From Prochlorococcus sp. MIT 0604 (GTDB lineage: Bacteria; Cyanobacteriota; Cyanobacteriia; PCC-6307; Cyanobiaceae), in the NCBI RefSeq assembly GCF_000757845.1, contig NZ_CP007753.1, positions 372,001-436,000 of the forward strand: 64,000 nt of DNA, in the 5' to 3' direction. Shown in pieces: positions 35,497 to 43,766 of this stretch (within the stretch, counting starts at the first letter, position 1; each line of letters begins with the position of its first letter). Position numbers and translations under genes: made by a program. A model generated the notes under the pieces. The model searched no databases. It was not told the DNA's origin and saw nothing but the letters and a program-made list of their open reading frames with translations.

Positions 35497-35676
35497 ATGG
35501 AAATTGGAACACTTTTTTTAAAAAGTAATTCGACGGGAATCATCACTTTTTCTGAATTAGATTGGATAACTACCCATCAATCTAATTTCACTAGGCTGGA
35601 GGAATCCATAGCAATTAAATTAGGCAGAATGCTTGATGCAGGATCTAACAATATTGGTTGCCGTTTGAAATCCTGA
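35497..35676 (+). CDS. Small hypothetical protein (59 aa)
   Basis: ATG 35497 to TGA 35674-35676 encodes MEIGTLFLKSNSTGIITFSE, then LDWITTHQSNFTRLEESIAIK and LGRMLDAGSNNIGCRLKS. The balanced composition and the I-T-F-S-E-L-D-W-I-T-T-H-Q pattern look like a real small soluble protein rather than chance. I recall similar short cyanobacterial hypotheticals but not a named family. It is alone between the photolyase-like gene and another tiny frame. Confidence 0.65.
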   Translation: MEIGTLFLKSNSTGIITFSELDWITTHQSNFTRLEESIAIKLGRMLDAGSNNIGCRLKS

Positions 35677-35695
35677 ATAAGTTTTTATTTTAATA

Positions 35696-35839
35696 ATGAA
35701 GTATCAAAAAGAGAAAAAAATATTTTTTCGAGAAAGAATTCATTCTTTAAATATCTTTCTTTTTTTAGGATTTAATCTTTCACTTATTTCTATCTTAGGT
35801 TTTATTTGGTTTAATTCTGCAATTGAAAAAGTAGTTTAA
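35696..35839 (+). CDS. Single-pass membrane miniprotein (47 aa)
   Basis: ATG 35696 to TAA 35837-35839 encodes a basic N-terminus (MKYQKEKKIFFRERIHSLN), then one membrane helix (IFLFLGFNLSLISILGFIWF) and a short tail NSAIEKVV. Positive-inside charge suggests the N-terminus is cytoplasmic. It starts 19 bases after the preceding small gene. Family and function unknown; it is short enough that conservation in other strains is needed to confirm it. Confidence 0.5.
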   Translation: MKYQKEKKIFFRERIHSLNIFLFLGFNLSLISILGFIWFNSAIEKVV

Positions 35840-35890
35840 ATTTTTGAATTTTTTGTATATTAAAGTTATATTTAAAAAATTAATTATATT

Positions 35891-37207
35891 TTGAGCATAG
35901 GATATTTACAAAGAAAGGCAGCTTGGGAAATTTTATTAAAAGTTAGTTCTGGTGATTTTTCTGATCATGCTCTTGAAAAGGTTTTAAAAAATTATCAATT
36001 TAATCCTCTTGATATAGCTTTTATTACGGAATTATCTTTTGGATGCATAAGGTATAGAAAATTTCTTGATCTTTGGACGGATCATACATCAAAAATTACT
36101 CATAAAAAGCAGCCTCCAAAGTTAAGATGGCTTCTACATATTGGTTTGTATCAACTATTGAAAATGGATAAAATTCCATTTCCTGCTGCTATTTCTACCA
36201 CTGTAGAAGTAGCTAAAAAAACAGATTTAAATGGTTTAGCGGGAACTGTTAATGCGATATTGAGAAATGCATCAAGAAAATTAGAACAAAAAATCTTTCC
36301 GGAATTATCTTCTGATAGAAAAGAAAGAATTTCATATCTTGAATCATTTCCATTATGGCTTGTGAAGGATCTTTATAAATGGGTCGGCAATAGCGAGGGT
36401 GAAAATATCATTAAGGCATTTAATAAAAAACCATCAATTGATTTGAGAATTAACCAATTAAAAACTAATTTAGATAACTTTTTAAAAGTACTTCATGAAA
36501 ATAATATTGATGCTGAAATTATTAATGATTTACATAATGGAATTACTTTAAAATCTAATCCAAGATCTATAAAAAATTTACCAGGGTATAGTGATGGACT
36601 TTGGACAATTCAAGATAGATCTTCTCAGTGGATAGCACCTCTTTTAAATCCCAAAGAAGGAGAAAAGATTTTAGATGCTTGTGCAGCTCCAGGAAGTAAG
36701 TCTACCCACCTTGCAGAATTAACAAATGATAGTGCTGAAATCATTGCCGTAGATAGATCAGCAAAAAGATTGAAAATACTGCAATCAAATTTAGAAAGGT
36801 TAAATTTGAAATCTGTTAATACCCTTAAGGCTGATGCTACGAGTTTGATTGAATTAAATCCTAAGTTTATATCTTATTTTGATAAGATTTTATTAGATGC
36901 TCCATGTTCAGGCATTGGAACCCTTTCCAGGAATCCAGATTCTAGATGGTCTTTAAGTAAAGAAAAAATAAAATCTTTAACTTTATTACAGGAAAAACTT
37001 TTGGAGAGTATTTTCCCTCTTTTGAAAAAAGATGGCACTTTAGTTTATTCAACTTGTACTATTTGTCCCGATGAAAATAATCTATTAATTGAAAGATTTA
37101 TTGAAAAAAACAAAACTTTAAAATTGGTTAGCCAAAAGCAAATTTTACCTAGCTTGGATTATCCTGGTGATGGATTTTATTCTGCAATAATTTCTTATAA
37201 ATCTTAA
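35891..37207 (+). CDS. rsmB: 16S rRNA (cytosine-967-C5)-methyltransferase
   Basis: RsmB/Sun enzyme. The N-terminal NusB-like RNA-binding domain (about 1-140) has ITELSFGCIRYRKFLDLW and KLRWLLHIGLYQLL. The C-terminal SAM domain has EKILDACAAPGSKSTHLAEL near 255, ILLDAPCSGIGTLSRNPDSRW near 335 with one active Cys, and LVYSTCTICPDENN near 385 with the catalytic Cys. Length of 438 aa is normal. The TTG at 35891 gives SIGYLQRKAAWEILLKV as the usual start. Confidence 0.95.
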   Translation: MSIGYLQRKAAWEILLKVSSGDFSDHALEKVLKNYQFNPLDIAFITELSFGCIRYRKFLDLWTDHTSKITHKKQPPKLRWLLHIGLYQLLKMDKIPFPAAISTTVEVAKKTDLNGLAGTVNAILRNASRKLEQKIFPELSSDRKERISYLESFPLWLVKDLYKWVGNSEGENIIKAFNKKPSIDLRINQLKTNLDNFLKVLHENNIDAEIINDLHNGITLKSNPRSIKNLPGYSDGLWTIQDRSSQWIAPLLNPKEGEKILDACAAPGSKSTHLAELTNDSAEIIAVDRSAKRLKILQSNLERLNLKSVNTLKADATSLIELNPKFISYFDKILLDAPCSGIGTLSRNPDSRWSLSKEKIKSLTLLQEKLLESIFPLLKKDGTLVYSTCTICPDENNLLIERFIEKNKTLKLVSQKQILPSLDYPGDGFYSAIISYKS

Positions 37208-37216
37208 AAATATAAT

Positions 37217-38995
37217 TTATTTTTTAATTGGAATTTTATAAATTTCAGATATGAACTTCTTCCATAAATAAGCTGCGTTCCCACTAGATAATTCAGATTC
37301 CTTATTATCGTCGTAACCTATCCAGATCCCTGTTGTAAGGTTATCAATGGAACCAATAAACCAGAGATCTTTATTTCCATCAGATGTTCCTGTTTTCCCA
37401 AAAATTTTCTTTCCTTTTATAGAGGCTGCTTTTGAAGTGCCTTCTTTTACAGATTTTTCAAGAAGTTTATTTATTTTCTTGTTTATATTTAAATCTAATA
37501 TTTTCTTGGAAATAGATTTATTTTCCCAAATGGGTTGTTTTTTAAATGATTCTATTTTTTCTATGATTTCAGGGCTTTGAATCTTCCCATTATTGTTTAT
37601 TGCAGAATATGCATTTGTGATGTTTAAAAGATTATCTCCATAGGCGCCAATAGCTAATGATGGGAATTCCTCAAACTCTTGCTCGTAACCTAGTCCAAAT
37701 GAATGCGCTAAATTAATAATATTTTTTAAGCCGATTTTTTTTGTTATTGATATTGGAACGATATTTGATGAACTTTTAAATGATTCAATCAAAGATATTG
37801 AACCTCTATAGTCTTCTGAAAAATTTTTTGGGCAATAACTTTCCCAGCATATTGGTAAGTCTTCAAATTTATCGCTTAATTTTATTCCTTCTATTAATGC
37901 AGCAGCATAAGGGATTATTTTAAAAGTAGAACCTAAAGGTCTTACAGATGAAATCACTCTATTGTATTCATTAATTGATGGATTTTTGCTGGTTATCATT
38001 GTCCTGATTAGTCCTGTGTTTGATTCGATAGATAACAGAACAAATTCAAGTTCTTTAGGCCCTGAATATCTTGATATTTTTTGACCCTTTTCTTGCCAAT
38101 CTTTGTTGATAGAAGATTTAATTCTTAAAAACTTATAATCATTTTTACTTCCAATTTTTTTATCTGTTTCCTGAAGAATAAAATTTATTAGTAATTTATC
38201 ATCTAAAAAATTATCAGCTGTTTGATAATTTAACTTTATTTTTTCTTTAATAGACTTATTCTTATTTGCAAGGGAAATATATCCATCAACATACATTGAT
38301 TCAAGAACTTTATTTCTATTTTTAGTAGCTAGTTCTAAATTTTGATAAGGTGAATAAATTGATGGAGCTGGAGCTAATCCTGCAATTAATGCGATCTCTG
38401 ATAATGTCAATTCTTCTATAAATTTTCCAAAATAAACTTGTGCAGCTTCGTCTACCCCGTATGCTCCTGATCCTAGATAAATATTATTTAAATATAATTT
38501 TAAAATTTGATTTTTGTTATATCTAAATTCAAGTATGAGTGATATAAATATTTCCTTGATTTTTCTTTGAAAACTTAAATCATTATTTAGAAAAAGTAAT
38601 CTAGCAACTTGTTGTGTAATTGTACTTCCTCCCTCTTTAACATAACCACTTCTAATATTTTGAATAAGGGCACGTGAAATACTTTTTAAATCTATTCCAT
38701 TATGTTTATAAAATCTTTTATCCTCAGAAGATATAAAAGAATGTTTAAGCAAAAATGGAATTTTATGATAACTATTATCTATTTCAAATTTGCGGCTTAA
38801 TTTGCTTAATATCTTATTATCAGAAGAGAATATTACGTAAGAATATTTGCTTTCCCGAGACTTTTTATTTTTAGAAACGTCAAATTTTAAGGTACTAAAT
38901 ATTAGACTAAAAAAATAAAAAGATATTCCAGAAAAAATTAATATTGGAATTATTAAAACAAAAGATTTGAATTTAATCTTTTGCACCTTAAGCAA
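37217..38995 (-). CDS. Class A penicillin-binding protein (transglycosylase/transpeptidase)
   Basis: Bifunctional peptidoglycan synthase of 592 aa anchored by one N-terminal helix (FVLIIPILIFSGISFYFFSLIF, about 12-33). The GT51 domain has FISSEDKRFYKHNGIDLKSISRAL near 88 and KEGGSTITQQVARLLFL near 120. The transpeptidase has the SxxK motif in RPLGSTFKIIPYAAAL near 350, SSNIVP near 405 and KTGTSDGNKDLWFIG near 545. Compact for the class, without an extra C-terminal domain. Its start overlaps the chlG stop by eight bases, so it is translationally linked to chlG. Confidence 0.92.
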   Translation of the reverse strand: MLKVQKIKFKSFVLIIPILIFSGISFYFFSLIFSTLKFDVSKNKKSRESKYSYVIFSSDNKILSKLSRKFEIDNSYHKIPFLLKHSFISSEDKRFYKHNGIDLKSISRALIQNIRSGYVKEGGSTITQQVARLLFLNNDLSFQRKIKEIFISLILEFRYNKNQILKLYLNNIYLGSGAYGVDEAAQVYFGKFIEELTLSEIALIAGLAPAPSIYSPYQNLELATKNRNKVLESMYVDGYISLANKNKSIKEKIKLNYQTADNFLDDKLLINFILQETDKKIGSKNDYKFLRIKSSINKDWQEKGQKISRYSGPKELEFVLLSIESNTGLIRTMITSKNPSINEYNRVISSVRPLGSTFKIIPYAAALIEGIKLSDKFEDLPICWESYCPKNFSEDYRGSISLIESFKSSSNIVPISITKKIGLKNIINLAHSFGLGYEQEFEEFPSLAIGAYGDNLLNITNAYSAINNNGKIQSPEIIEKIESFKKQPIWENKSISKKILDLNINKKINKLLEKSVKEGTSKAASIKGKKIFGKTGTSDGNKDLWFIGSIDNLTTGIWIGYDDNKESELSSGNAAYLWKKFISEIYKIPIKK

Positions 38996-39935
38996 CTAAA
39001 AAACTATGTCCTATCGCTAAAGCTGTAACTAACATTCCAGTAATAAGGAACGGTTGAGCACTTGCTTGATATTTGACATCAAACTTTAGAGGATCTCTTA
39101 GTAACCACATATCTTGAAATGTAATTTGTGGAATTACCAATAAAACCAAAATTACAGATGCTAAATGTTGCCCAATAATGACTAATACTACAACCATTGC
39201 TAATTGAAAAATATCAATCAGTCCTGCACTTATTCTACTTGCATTTTTAATTCCAAATACTACTGGAAGAGAATTCAAGCCTAGCTTTGAGTCTCCTTCA
39301 ACACTTTTGAAATCATTAATAACAGCAATTCCAAGTCCTGAGAGGCTATAAGCAAGTGTTAGTATCGCAGTCACGATTGTTAATTTCCCAAACAAGGCTT
39401 GTCCTGCCCACCAAGGTAAAGCTATATAAGATGCTCCTAATGCATAATTTCCAAGCCAACCATTCTGTTTTAATTTGAGTGGTGGAGCAGAATATATATA
39501 ACTAACAAAGGAACCTCCTAATGCCAAAAGTAAGACGGAGGGGAAGCTGTGCTTAGCATATAAATCTAATAGAAAAGCAACTATTAAACCCGCTATAAGT
39601 AATACCCAGATTTGTATTTTTACATCTTTAATTGAAATTTTCCCAGAAGGAATTGGTCTATTTGGTTCATTAATTGCATCAATTTCTTTATCAAAAAAAT
39701 CATTTATGGTTTGGGTATAACCAGCCAGAAGCGGTCCACTCATCAACATACATGCTAATGAAGCTAGAACATTACTAAATGTCCATTCAAAATTCCCACT
39801 TGCAGCTGCGCCACAAATTACTCCCCATATCAAAGGGATCCACGTTATGGGTTTCATTAACTGTATACGGAGTTTCCATATACTTGATGTTTCAGAGGCG
39901 CCCTTAATTCCTAATAGTTGTTTTGGATCATTCAC
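38988..39935 (-). CDS. chlG: Chlorophyll synthase
   Basis: UbiA-family membrane prenyltransferase that esterifies chlorophyllide with a geranylgeranyl or phytyl chain, the last step of chlorophyll synthesis. In Prochlorococcus the product is divinyl-chlorophyll. The 315-aa protein has about nine membrane helices, the polyprenyl-diphosphate motif TINDFFDKEIDAINEPNRPIPSG near 90-112, and the second Asp motif NDFKSVEGDSKLGLNSLPVVFG near 205. It lies eight bases downstream of the DUF2862 gene on the same strand. Specificity for chlorophyllide rests on cyanobacterial context and length. Confidence 0.93.
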   Translation of the reverse strand: MNDPKQLLGIKGASETSSIWKLRIQLMKPITWIPLIWGVICGAAASGNFEWTFSNVLASLACMLMSGPLLAGYTQTINDFFDKEIDAINEPNRPIPSGKISIKDVKIQIWVLLIAGLIVAFLLDLYAKHSFPSVLLLALGGSFVSYIYSAPPLKLKQNGWLGNYALGASYIALPWWAGQALFGKLTIVTAILTLAYSLSGLGIAVINDFKSVEGDSKLGLNSLPVVFGIKNASRISAGLIDIFQLAMVVVLVIIGQHLASVILVLLVIPQITFQDMWLLRDPLKFDVKYQASAQPFLITGMLVTALAIGHSFLVA

Positions 39936-39943
39936 TTTACTCT

Positions 39944-40168
39944 TTAACCTTTCTCAATTTCTTCTGGGAAAAACCAATTTTGCTCACCATTCTGAAATTT
40001 TGCTGTGATTCCAATACTTCTGCCGTCTGTCATTTTATAGCCTGTTATTACGGCTTTAGGACTCGATGATATTTGATCGATTAATTTAGCTGGTAGTCTA
40101 TCTTTTACTTTGTTAATGTTAATTTTGATTTTACTACCTATTTTGGGTAATAATTTTGTTTCAGCCAT
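39944..40168 (-). CDS. DUF2862 family protein
   Basis: A 74-aa soluble beta-rich protein: KIGSKIKININKVKDRLPAKLIDQI, then AVITGYKMTDGRSIGITAKFQNGEQNWFFPEEIE. This small-barrel pattern ending in WFFxxEI is the DUF2862 family of cyanobacteria and plastid-bearing organisms. Its function is unknown; the fixed position directly upstream of chlG suggests, but does not show, a link to pigment metabolism. It diverges from hisF over 59 bases. Confidence 0.8.
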   Translation of the reverse strand: MAETKLLPKIGSKIKININKVKDRLPAKLIDQISSSPKAVITGYKMTDGRSIGITAKFQNGEQNWFFPEEIEKG

Positions 40169-40227
40169 AAGAGGTAAAATGGAAGCTATTATGCAAGATT
40201 AACAGCATTTGGACAATTTTTACTAAA

Positions 40228-40998
40228 ATGGTAGCTCTTCGTTTAATTCCTTGTTTAGATGTCGCCCATGGCAGAGTGGTTAAAGGTGTAAATTTTGTTA
40301 ACTTGAGAGACTCAGGCGATCCTGTTGAATTGGCTTGTAGGTATTCTGATGAGGGTGCAGATGAATTAGTATTCTTAGATATTAGAGCTAGTGTAGAAAA
40401 TAGAAATACATTAGTTGACCTTGTCTCTAGGACCGCAAAATCAGTAAAAATACCATTTACAGTGGGTGGAGGAATAGATTCTGTTTCTTCAATTAATGAT
40501 CTTTTAAGAGCTGGAGCGGACAAAGTGAGCTTGAATTCCTCAGCTGTAAGAAATCCTGATTTAATTTCTGAAAGTTCTAAAAAATTTGGTACTCAATGCA
40601 TCGTTATAGCAATTGATGCTCGAAGAAAAGTTAATAAGGTCGGTGAGTGGGAGGTATATGTAAAAGGAGGGAGAGAAAATACTGGTATAGATGTATTAAG
40701 TTGGGCAAAGAAAGTTGAGGAATTAGGCGCGGGGGAAATATTGCTTACTTCAATGGATGGTGATGGAACACAGAATGGATATGATTTGGATTTGACAGAA
40801 TCTGTTGCAAATATTGTTGATATCCCAGTAATTGCTTCCGGAGGGGCAGGCTCTCTAGAAGATATCTATGATGTTTTCAAAGAAAGCAGAGCATCAGCAG
40901 CACTTTTAGCATCATTACTTCATGATAAGAAACTTACTTTAAAAGAAATAAAAACTTTCCTCCTCGAAAAAAAACTTCCAATTAGGCCATATGAATAA
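40228..40998 (+). CDS. hisF: Imidazole glycerol phosphate synthase, cyclase subunit
   Basis: TIM-barrel subunit that uses ammonia from HisH to convert PRFAR to imidazole glycerol phosphate and AICAR in histidine synthesis. The 256-aa protein has [32 protein letters not shown] at the N-terminus with catalytic Asp near 11. It also has [29 protein letters not shown] near 80 and [20 protein letters not shown] near 170 with the second Asp, then [12 protein letters not shown] near 210. No HisH gene is nearby; his genes are dispersed in cyanobacteria. Confidence 0.97.
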   Translation: MVALRLIPCLDVAHGRVVKGVNFVNLRDSGDPVELACRYSDEGADELVFLDIRASVENRNTLVDLVSRTAKSVKIPFTVGGGIDSVSSINDLLRAGADKVSLNSSAVRNPDLISESSKKFGTQCIVIAIDARRKVNKVGEWEVYVKGGRENTGIDVLSWAKKVEELGAGEILLTSMDGDGTQNGYDLDLTESVANIVDIPVIASGGAGSLEDIYDVFKESRASAALLASLLHDKKLTLKEIKTFLLEKKLPIRPYE

Positions 40999-41043
40999 AA
41001 AAACTAATTTAATCCCAAAAAGAAATAAGTTTAAAATTTAAAA

Positions 41044-41745
41044 ATGAAATTCACAAAAACTATCGAAGTCAAAAATATATTTAATAAAATTTCTTATAAA
41101 TATGACTTTTTAAATAATCTATTAAGTTTTGGGCTGCACAGATTGTGGAAAAGGAAATTAGTTAATTTATTGGAACCTTTAAATGGTGAAGATTGGGCTG
41201 ATTTATGTTGTGGAACTGGTGATTTAGCATTCTTAATTTCTGAGAGAGTTAGTCCAAGTGGTTCAATTACTGGGATTGACAGTGCAGAGGATATTTTAAA
41301 TATTGCAAAGAAAAAATCAGAGCTTAAAAAAAATAAATTTATTAAGTGGGAAATTAAAGATGTATTAGAAATTAATGATTATTCAAAAAATTATGATGGG
41401 ATTTGCATGTCATATGGACTAAGAAACTTGAATAATGTTGAAGAAGGAATAAAAAAAGTTTTTTATCTTTTGAGGGATAAGGGAAGGGCGGGATTTTTGG
41501 ATTTTAATCACTCAACAAGAAATTCTTTATCCAATATTTTTCAGAAAATTTATTTGAGATCAATTGTAGTAACTATTTCGCGGCTTTTTAATTTAGGTCC
41601 AGAGTACGCATATATTGAAAAAAGTATTAGTAATTTTCCAAAGAAAAATGAGCTTATAAATATTGCTAAGGAAGTTGGATTTAAAAAAGCTGAATATAGG
41701 ACTATTTTGGGGGGACAAATGGGAATACTAATTTTAACTAAATAA
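41044..41745 (+). CDS. menG: Demethylphylloquinone/menaquinone methyltransferase (UbiE/MenG family)
   Basis: SAM-dependent methyltransferase of 233 aa. FNKISYKYDFLNNLLSFGLHRLWKRKLVNLLEP is the UbiE N-terminal signature, DWADLCCGTGDLAFLISERV the SAM-binding loop near 60, and MSYGLRNLNNVEEGIKKVFYLL the second UbiE signature near 122. In cyanobacteria this enzyme makes the final methylation of phylloquinone, the photosystem I secondary acceptor. Starts 45 bases after hisF. Confidence 0.9.
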   Translation: MKFTKTIEVKNIFNKISYKYDFLNNLLSFGLHRLWKRKLVNLLEPLNGEDWADLCCGTGDLAFLISERVSPSGSITGIDSAEDILNIAKKKSELKKNKFIKWEIKDVLEINDYSKNYDGICMSYGLRNLNNVEEGIKKVFYLLRDKGRAGFLDFNHSTRNSLSNIFQKIYLRSIVVTISRLFNLGPEYAYIEKSISNFPKKNELINIAKEVGFKKAEYRTILGGQMGILILTK

Positions 41746-41756
41746 AGAATTTAGTT
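41736..41756 (+). terminator. AT-rich hairpin with U-run at the menG/DUF721 junction
   Basis: AACTAAAT (41736-41743) pairs with ATTTAGTT (41749-41756) around AAAGA, followed by four more T. It overlaps both converging stop codons, so it could end menG transcription. The stem contains almost no G-C pairs and is weak. Confidence 0.4.
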
Positions 41757-42281
41757 TTTTGTTTTTCTAAAACAAAAAGAACACTTTCCCCATCTTTTGA
41801 TTTCGCCCTCAGGAGTAGGGGAATTACAGAGAGTACAAATGCACATATTATTTTGATGGATTCTGCTTGGATGCTTTGCCCAAACTATCTTTGCATTAGT
41901 AGCTTTGATATTTTTATTTTTAATTTCATAATTTTGTATTATTTTTATTTCATTCAAAGTTATTCCAATTTTCTCGATTCTTTCTTTTAATTTATGCTTG
42001 TTATAGATTAAAGCTTGGCGCCACTGTGGATGATTTACTGCAATAGTAAGTATTTTTTTTTCAATATTTAATGGTTTGCATTCTTGAAATAGTTCCAAGC
42101 CTATTAAGTTCTTCCATTTTTCGTTAATTTCAGAAAGTTTATCTAATTCTCCACAGGATTTTTTGAAATTATCCAGACAATTTTTTAATGGATGTGGATT
42201 CCTTCTATTCACTATTGGCAAATACTTTTTGTCCAATTTGTAAAATTTACTTATTAAGACTAAAGTTAATCTAATCTTCAA
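41751..42281 (-). CDS. DUF721 (DciA-like) protein with C-terminal zinc-finger-like cysteines
   Basis: Up to 176 aa. The central domain has SEINEKWKNLIGLELFQECKPLNIEKKILTIAVNHPQWRQAL near 55-95, the DUF721 pattern also seen in the helicase loader DciA. The C-terminus has CICTLCNSPTPEGEIKRWGKCSFC, two C-x2-C pairs that could bind zinc. The N-terminal 23 residues are doubtful: a GTG at 42212 would give VNRRNPHPLKNCLDNF as a more typical start. Function in replication is inferred from the family; the Cys tail is cyanobacterial. It diverges from birA. Confidence 0.72.
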   Translation of the reverse strand: MKIRLTLVLISKFYKLDKKYLPIVNRRNPHPLKNCLDNFKKSCGELDKLSEINEKWKNLIGLELFQECKPLNIEKKILTIAVNHPQWRQALIYNKHKLKERIEKIGITLNEIKIIQNYEIKNKNIKATNAKIVWAKHPSRIHQNNMCICTLCNSPTPEGEIKRWGKCSFCFRKTKN

Positions 42282-42311
42282 AAAGATGCTCGTTGTTTTA
42301 ATAAAGAATTT

Positions 42312-43061
42312 GTGAAAGTTATTGGATCTGCCGCTAAGACAGTTTTTTATTTAAAAAAAATTCAGGGTCAATATCCAACCTGGAGACTTCATTACAAAAT
42401 AAAATGTAAAAGTACCGAAAATGAGCTAACAAAATTGCTTGAATATTCTGAAATAAAGAAAAACCAGCCAGTAGCGATAATCGCAAGAGAACAGTTCTCA
42501 GGGGTTGGCCAAAATTCAAAAACTTGGTTTTCTCCAAAAGGCGGGATTTGGTTAAGTGCAGCTTACCCAATATTTTCAAAAGAATTCGCAAGTCAAATAT
42601 TTAATTTGTCTCTAGGTATTAAGTTATGTGAAATGCTTAGACAAGAGAATATAAATGTTTGTTTGAAATGGCCAAATGATATTTTTTTTGGTTCAAAAAA
42701 GTTGATTGGATTTTTACCAAGAGTGATAACAAGAGGCAAAAAAATTATCTATGTAAGAATAGGACTTGGAATGAATGTTTTAAATTACACCCCATCAGAA
42801 GGTATTTCATTATCAAAAGTACTTCAAACTAAGAATATTAATCAACATTATTGGACAGCTAAAGTTCTTAAAGCTTTTTATGATTCAATTGAATGTAATA
42901 AGAAAAAAGAATATGTGATTAAATCTGCAAATAAGTTTCTTACTAAAAGTTTTTTACCAAGTGGTTATTGTCCTGATTCATGGGAAATTAAAGATATTGA
43001 TTCGAATGGGAATTTAAGAATTGAAAATGAAAGTCAACTGAAAGTAATTAGAAGGTTTTGA
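42312..43061 (+). CDS. birA: Biotin-[acetyl-CoA carboxylase] ligase, no DNA-binding domain
   Basis: Attaches biotin to the biotin carboxyl carrier protein (AccB). The 249-aa protein lacks the N-terminal helix-turn-helix of E. coli BirA, so it is a class I ligase and not a repressor. Motifs are VAIIAREQFSGVGQNSKTWFSPKGGIWLSAAYP near 55-88 (biotinyl-AMP loop, diverged from the usual GRGRxGR), CLKWPNDIFFGSKKLIGFLPR near 117 with the catalytic Lys, and IGLGMNVLNYTP near 150. The start is GTG 42312. Confidence 0.88.
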   Translation: MKVIGSAAKTVFYLKKIQGQYPTWRLHYKIKCKSTENELTKLLEYSEIKKNQPVAIIAREQFSGVGQNSKTWFSPKGGIWLSAAYPIFSKEFASQIFNLSLGIKLCEMLRQENINVCLKWPNDIFFGSKKLIGFLPRVITRGKKIIYVRIGLGMNVLNYTPSEGISLSKVLQTKNINQHYWTAKVLKAFYDSIECNKKKEYVIKSANKFLTKSFLPSGYCPDSWEIKDIDSNGNLRIENESQLKVIRRF

Positions 43062-43063
43062 AT

Positions 43064-43750
43064 TTAATTAACTTTTAATTCAACTATTCTTCCATCCTTA
43101 AATTTGGCTATTTTTTTTGCGCGGTTTGCAACTTCATCTTCATGCGTAACTAAAACTATAGTTATTCCAGATTCATGCAGTTTGTCAAAAAGATCTAATA
43201 CATCTTCAGTGGTTTTTGAATCAAGTGCTCCAGTAGGTTCGTCTGCTAACAAAATTGCGGGGTTATTGATAATAGCCCTAGCAATGGCAACTCGTTGTTG
43301 TTGACCTCCGGATAATTGGTTTGGGCGATTATTCATTCTTTCTGAAAGGCCAACTTTTCTTAGGGCATTCTTCCCTCGCAATAATCTTTTCTCAGGCTCA
43401 ATACCAGCATAAATCATGGGCAAAATTACGTTTTCAAGTGCAGTTGCGTCTGAAAGAAGATGAAATTGTTGAAAAACGAAGCCTAATTTTTGGTTACGTA
43501 TTTCGGCTAGCTCATCATCAGATAAATTCTCAACAGGGATACCATTTAACTTATAAACACCTTTAGATGGTCTATCTAGACATCCAATAATATTCATAGC
43601 TGTACTTTTGCCTGAGCCACTAGCTCCCATTACAGCCAAATAATCACCTTTATAAATTTCTAAATTTATGCTGTCTAAGGCTTTAACAGTTAGATCATCT
43701 TTCCCATATGTTTTAGATATTTTTTCTAAACTTGCGACTTTCTTGGACAT
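43064..43750 (-). CDS. ABC transporter ATP-binding protein (MacB/LolD/DevA type)
   Basis: A 228-aa nucleotide-binding subunit: Walker A GASGSGKSTAMNIIGCLDRPS near 40, Q-loop FVFQQFHLLSD near 92, signature LSGGQQQRVAIARAIINNP near 143, Walker B ILLADEPTGALD near 163, and VLVTHEDEVA with the switch His near 200. This subgroup works with a MacB/FtsX-like permease in lipoprotein, peptide or glycolipid export (DevBCA in cyanobacteria). No permease is adjacent. It is 16 bases downstream of ndhB. Confidence 0.88.
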   Translation of the reverse strand: MSKKVASLEKISKTYGKDDLTVKALDSINLEIYKGDYLAVMGASGSGKSTAMNIIGCLDRPSKGVYKLNGIPVENLSDDELAEIRNQKLGFVFQQFHLLSDATALENVILPMIYAGIEPEKRLLRGKNALRKVGLSERMNNRPNQLSGGQQQRVAIARAIINNPAILLADEPTGALDSKTTEDVLDLFDKLHESGITIVLVTHEDEVANRAKKIAKFKDGRIVELKVN

Positions 43751-43766
43751 TTATTGAAAAATTCTT

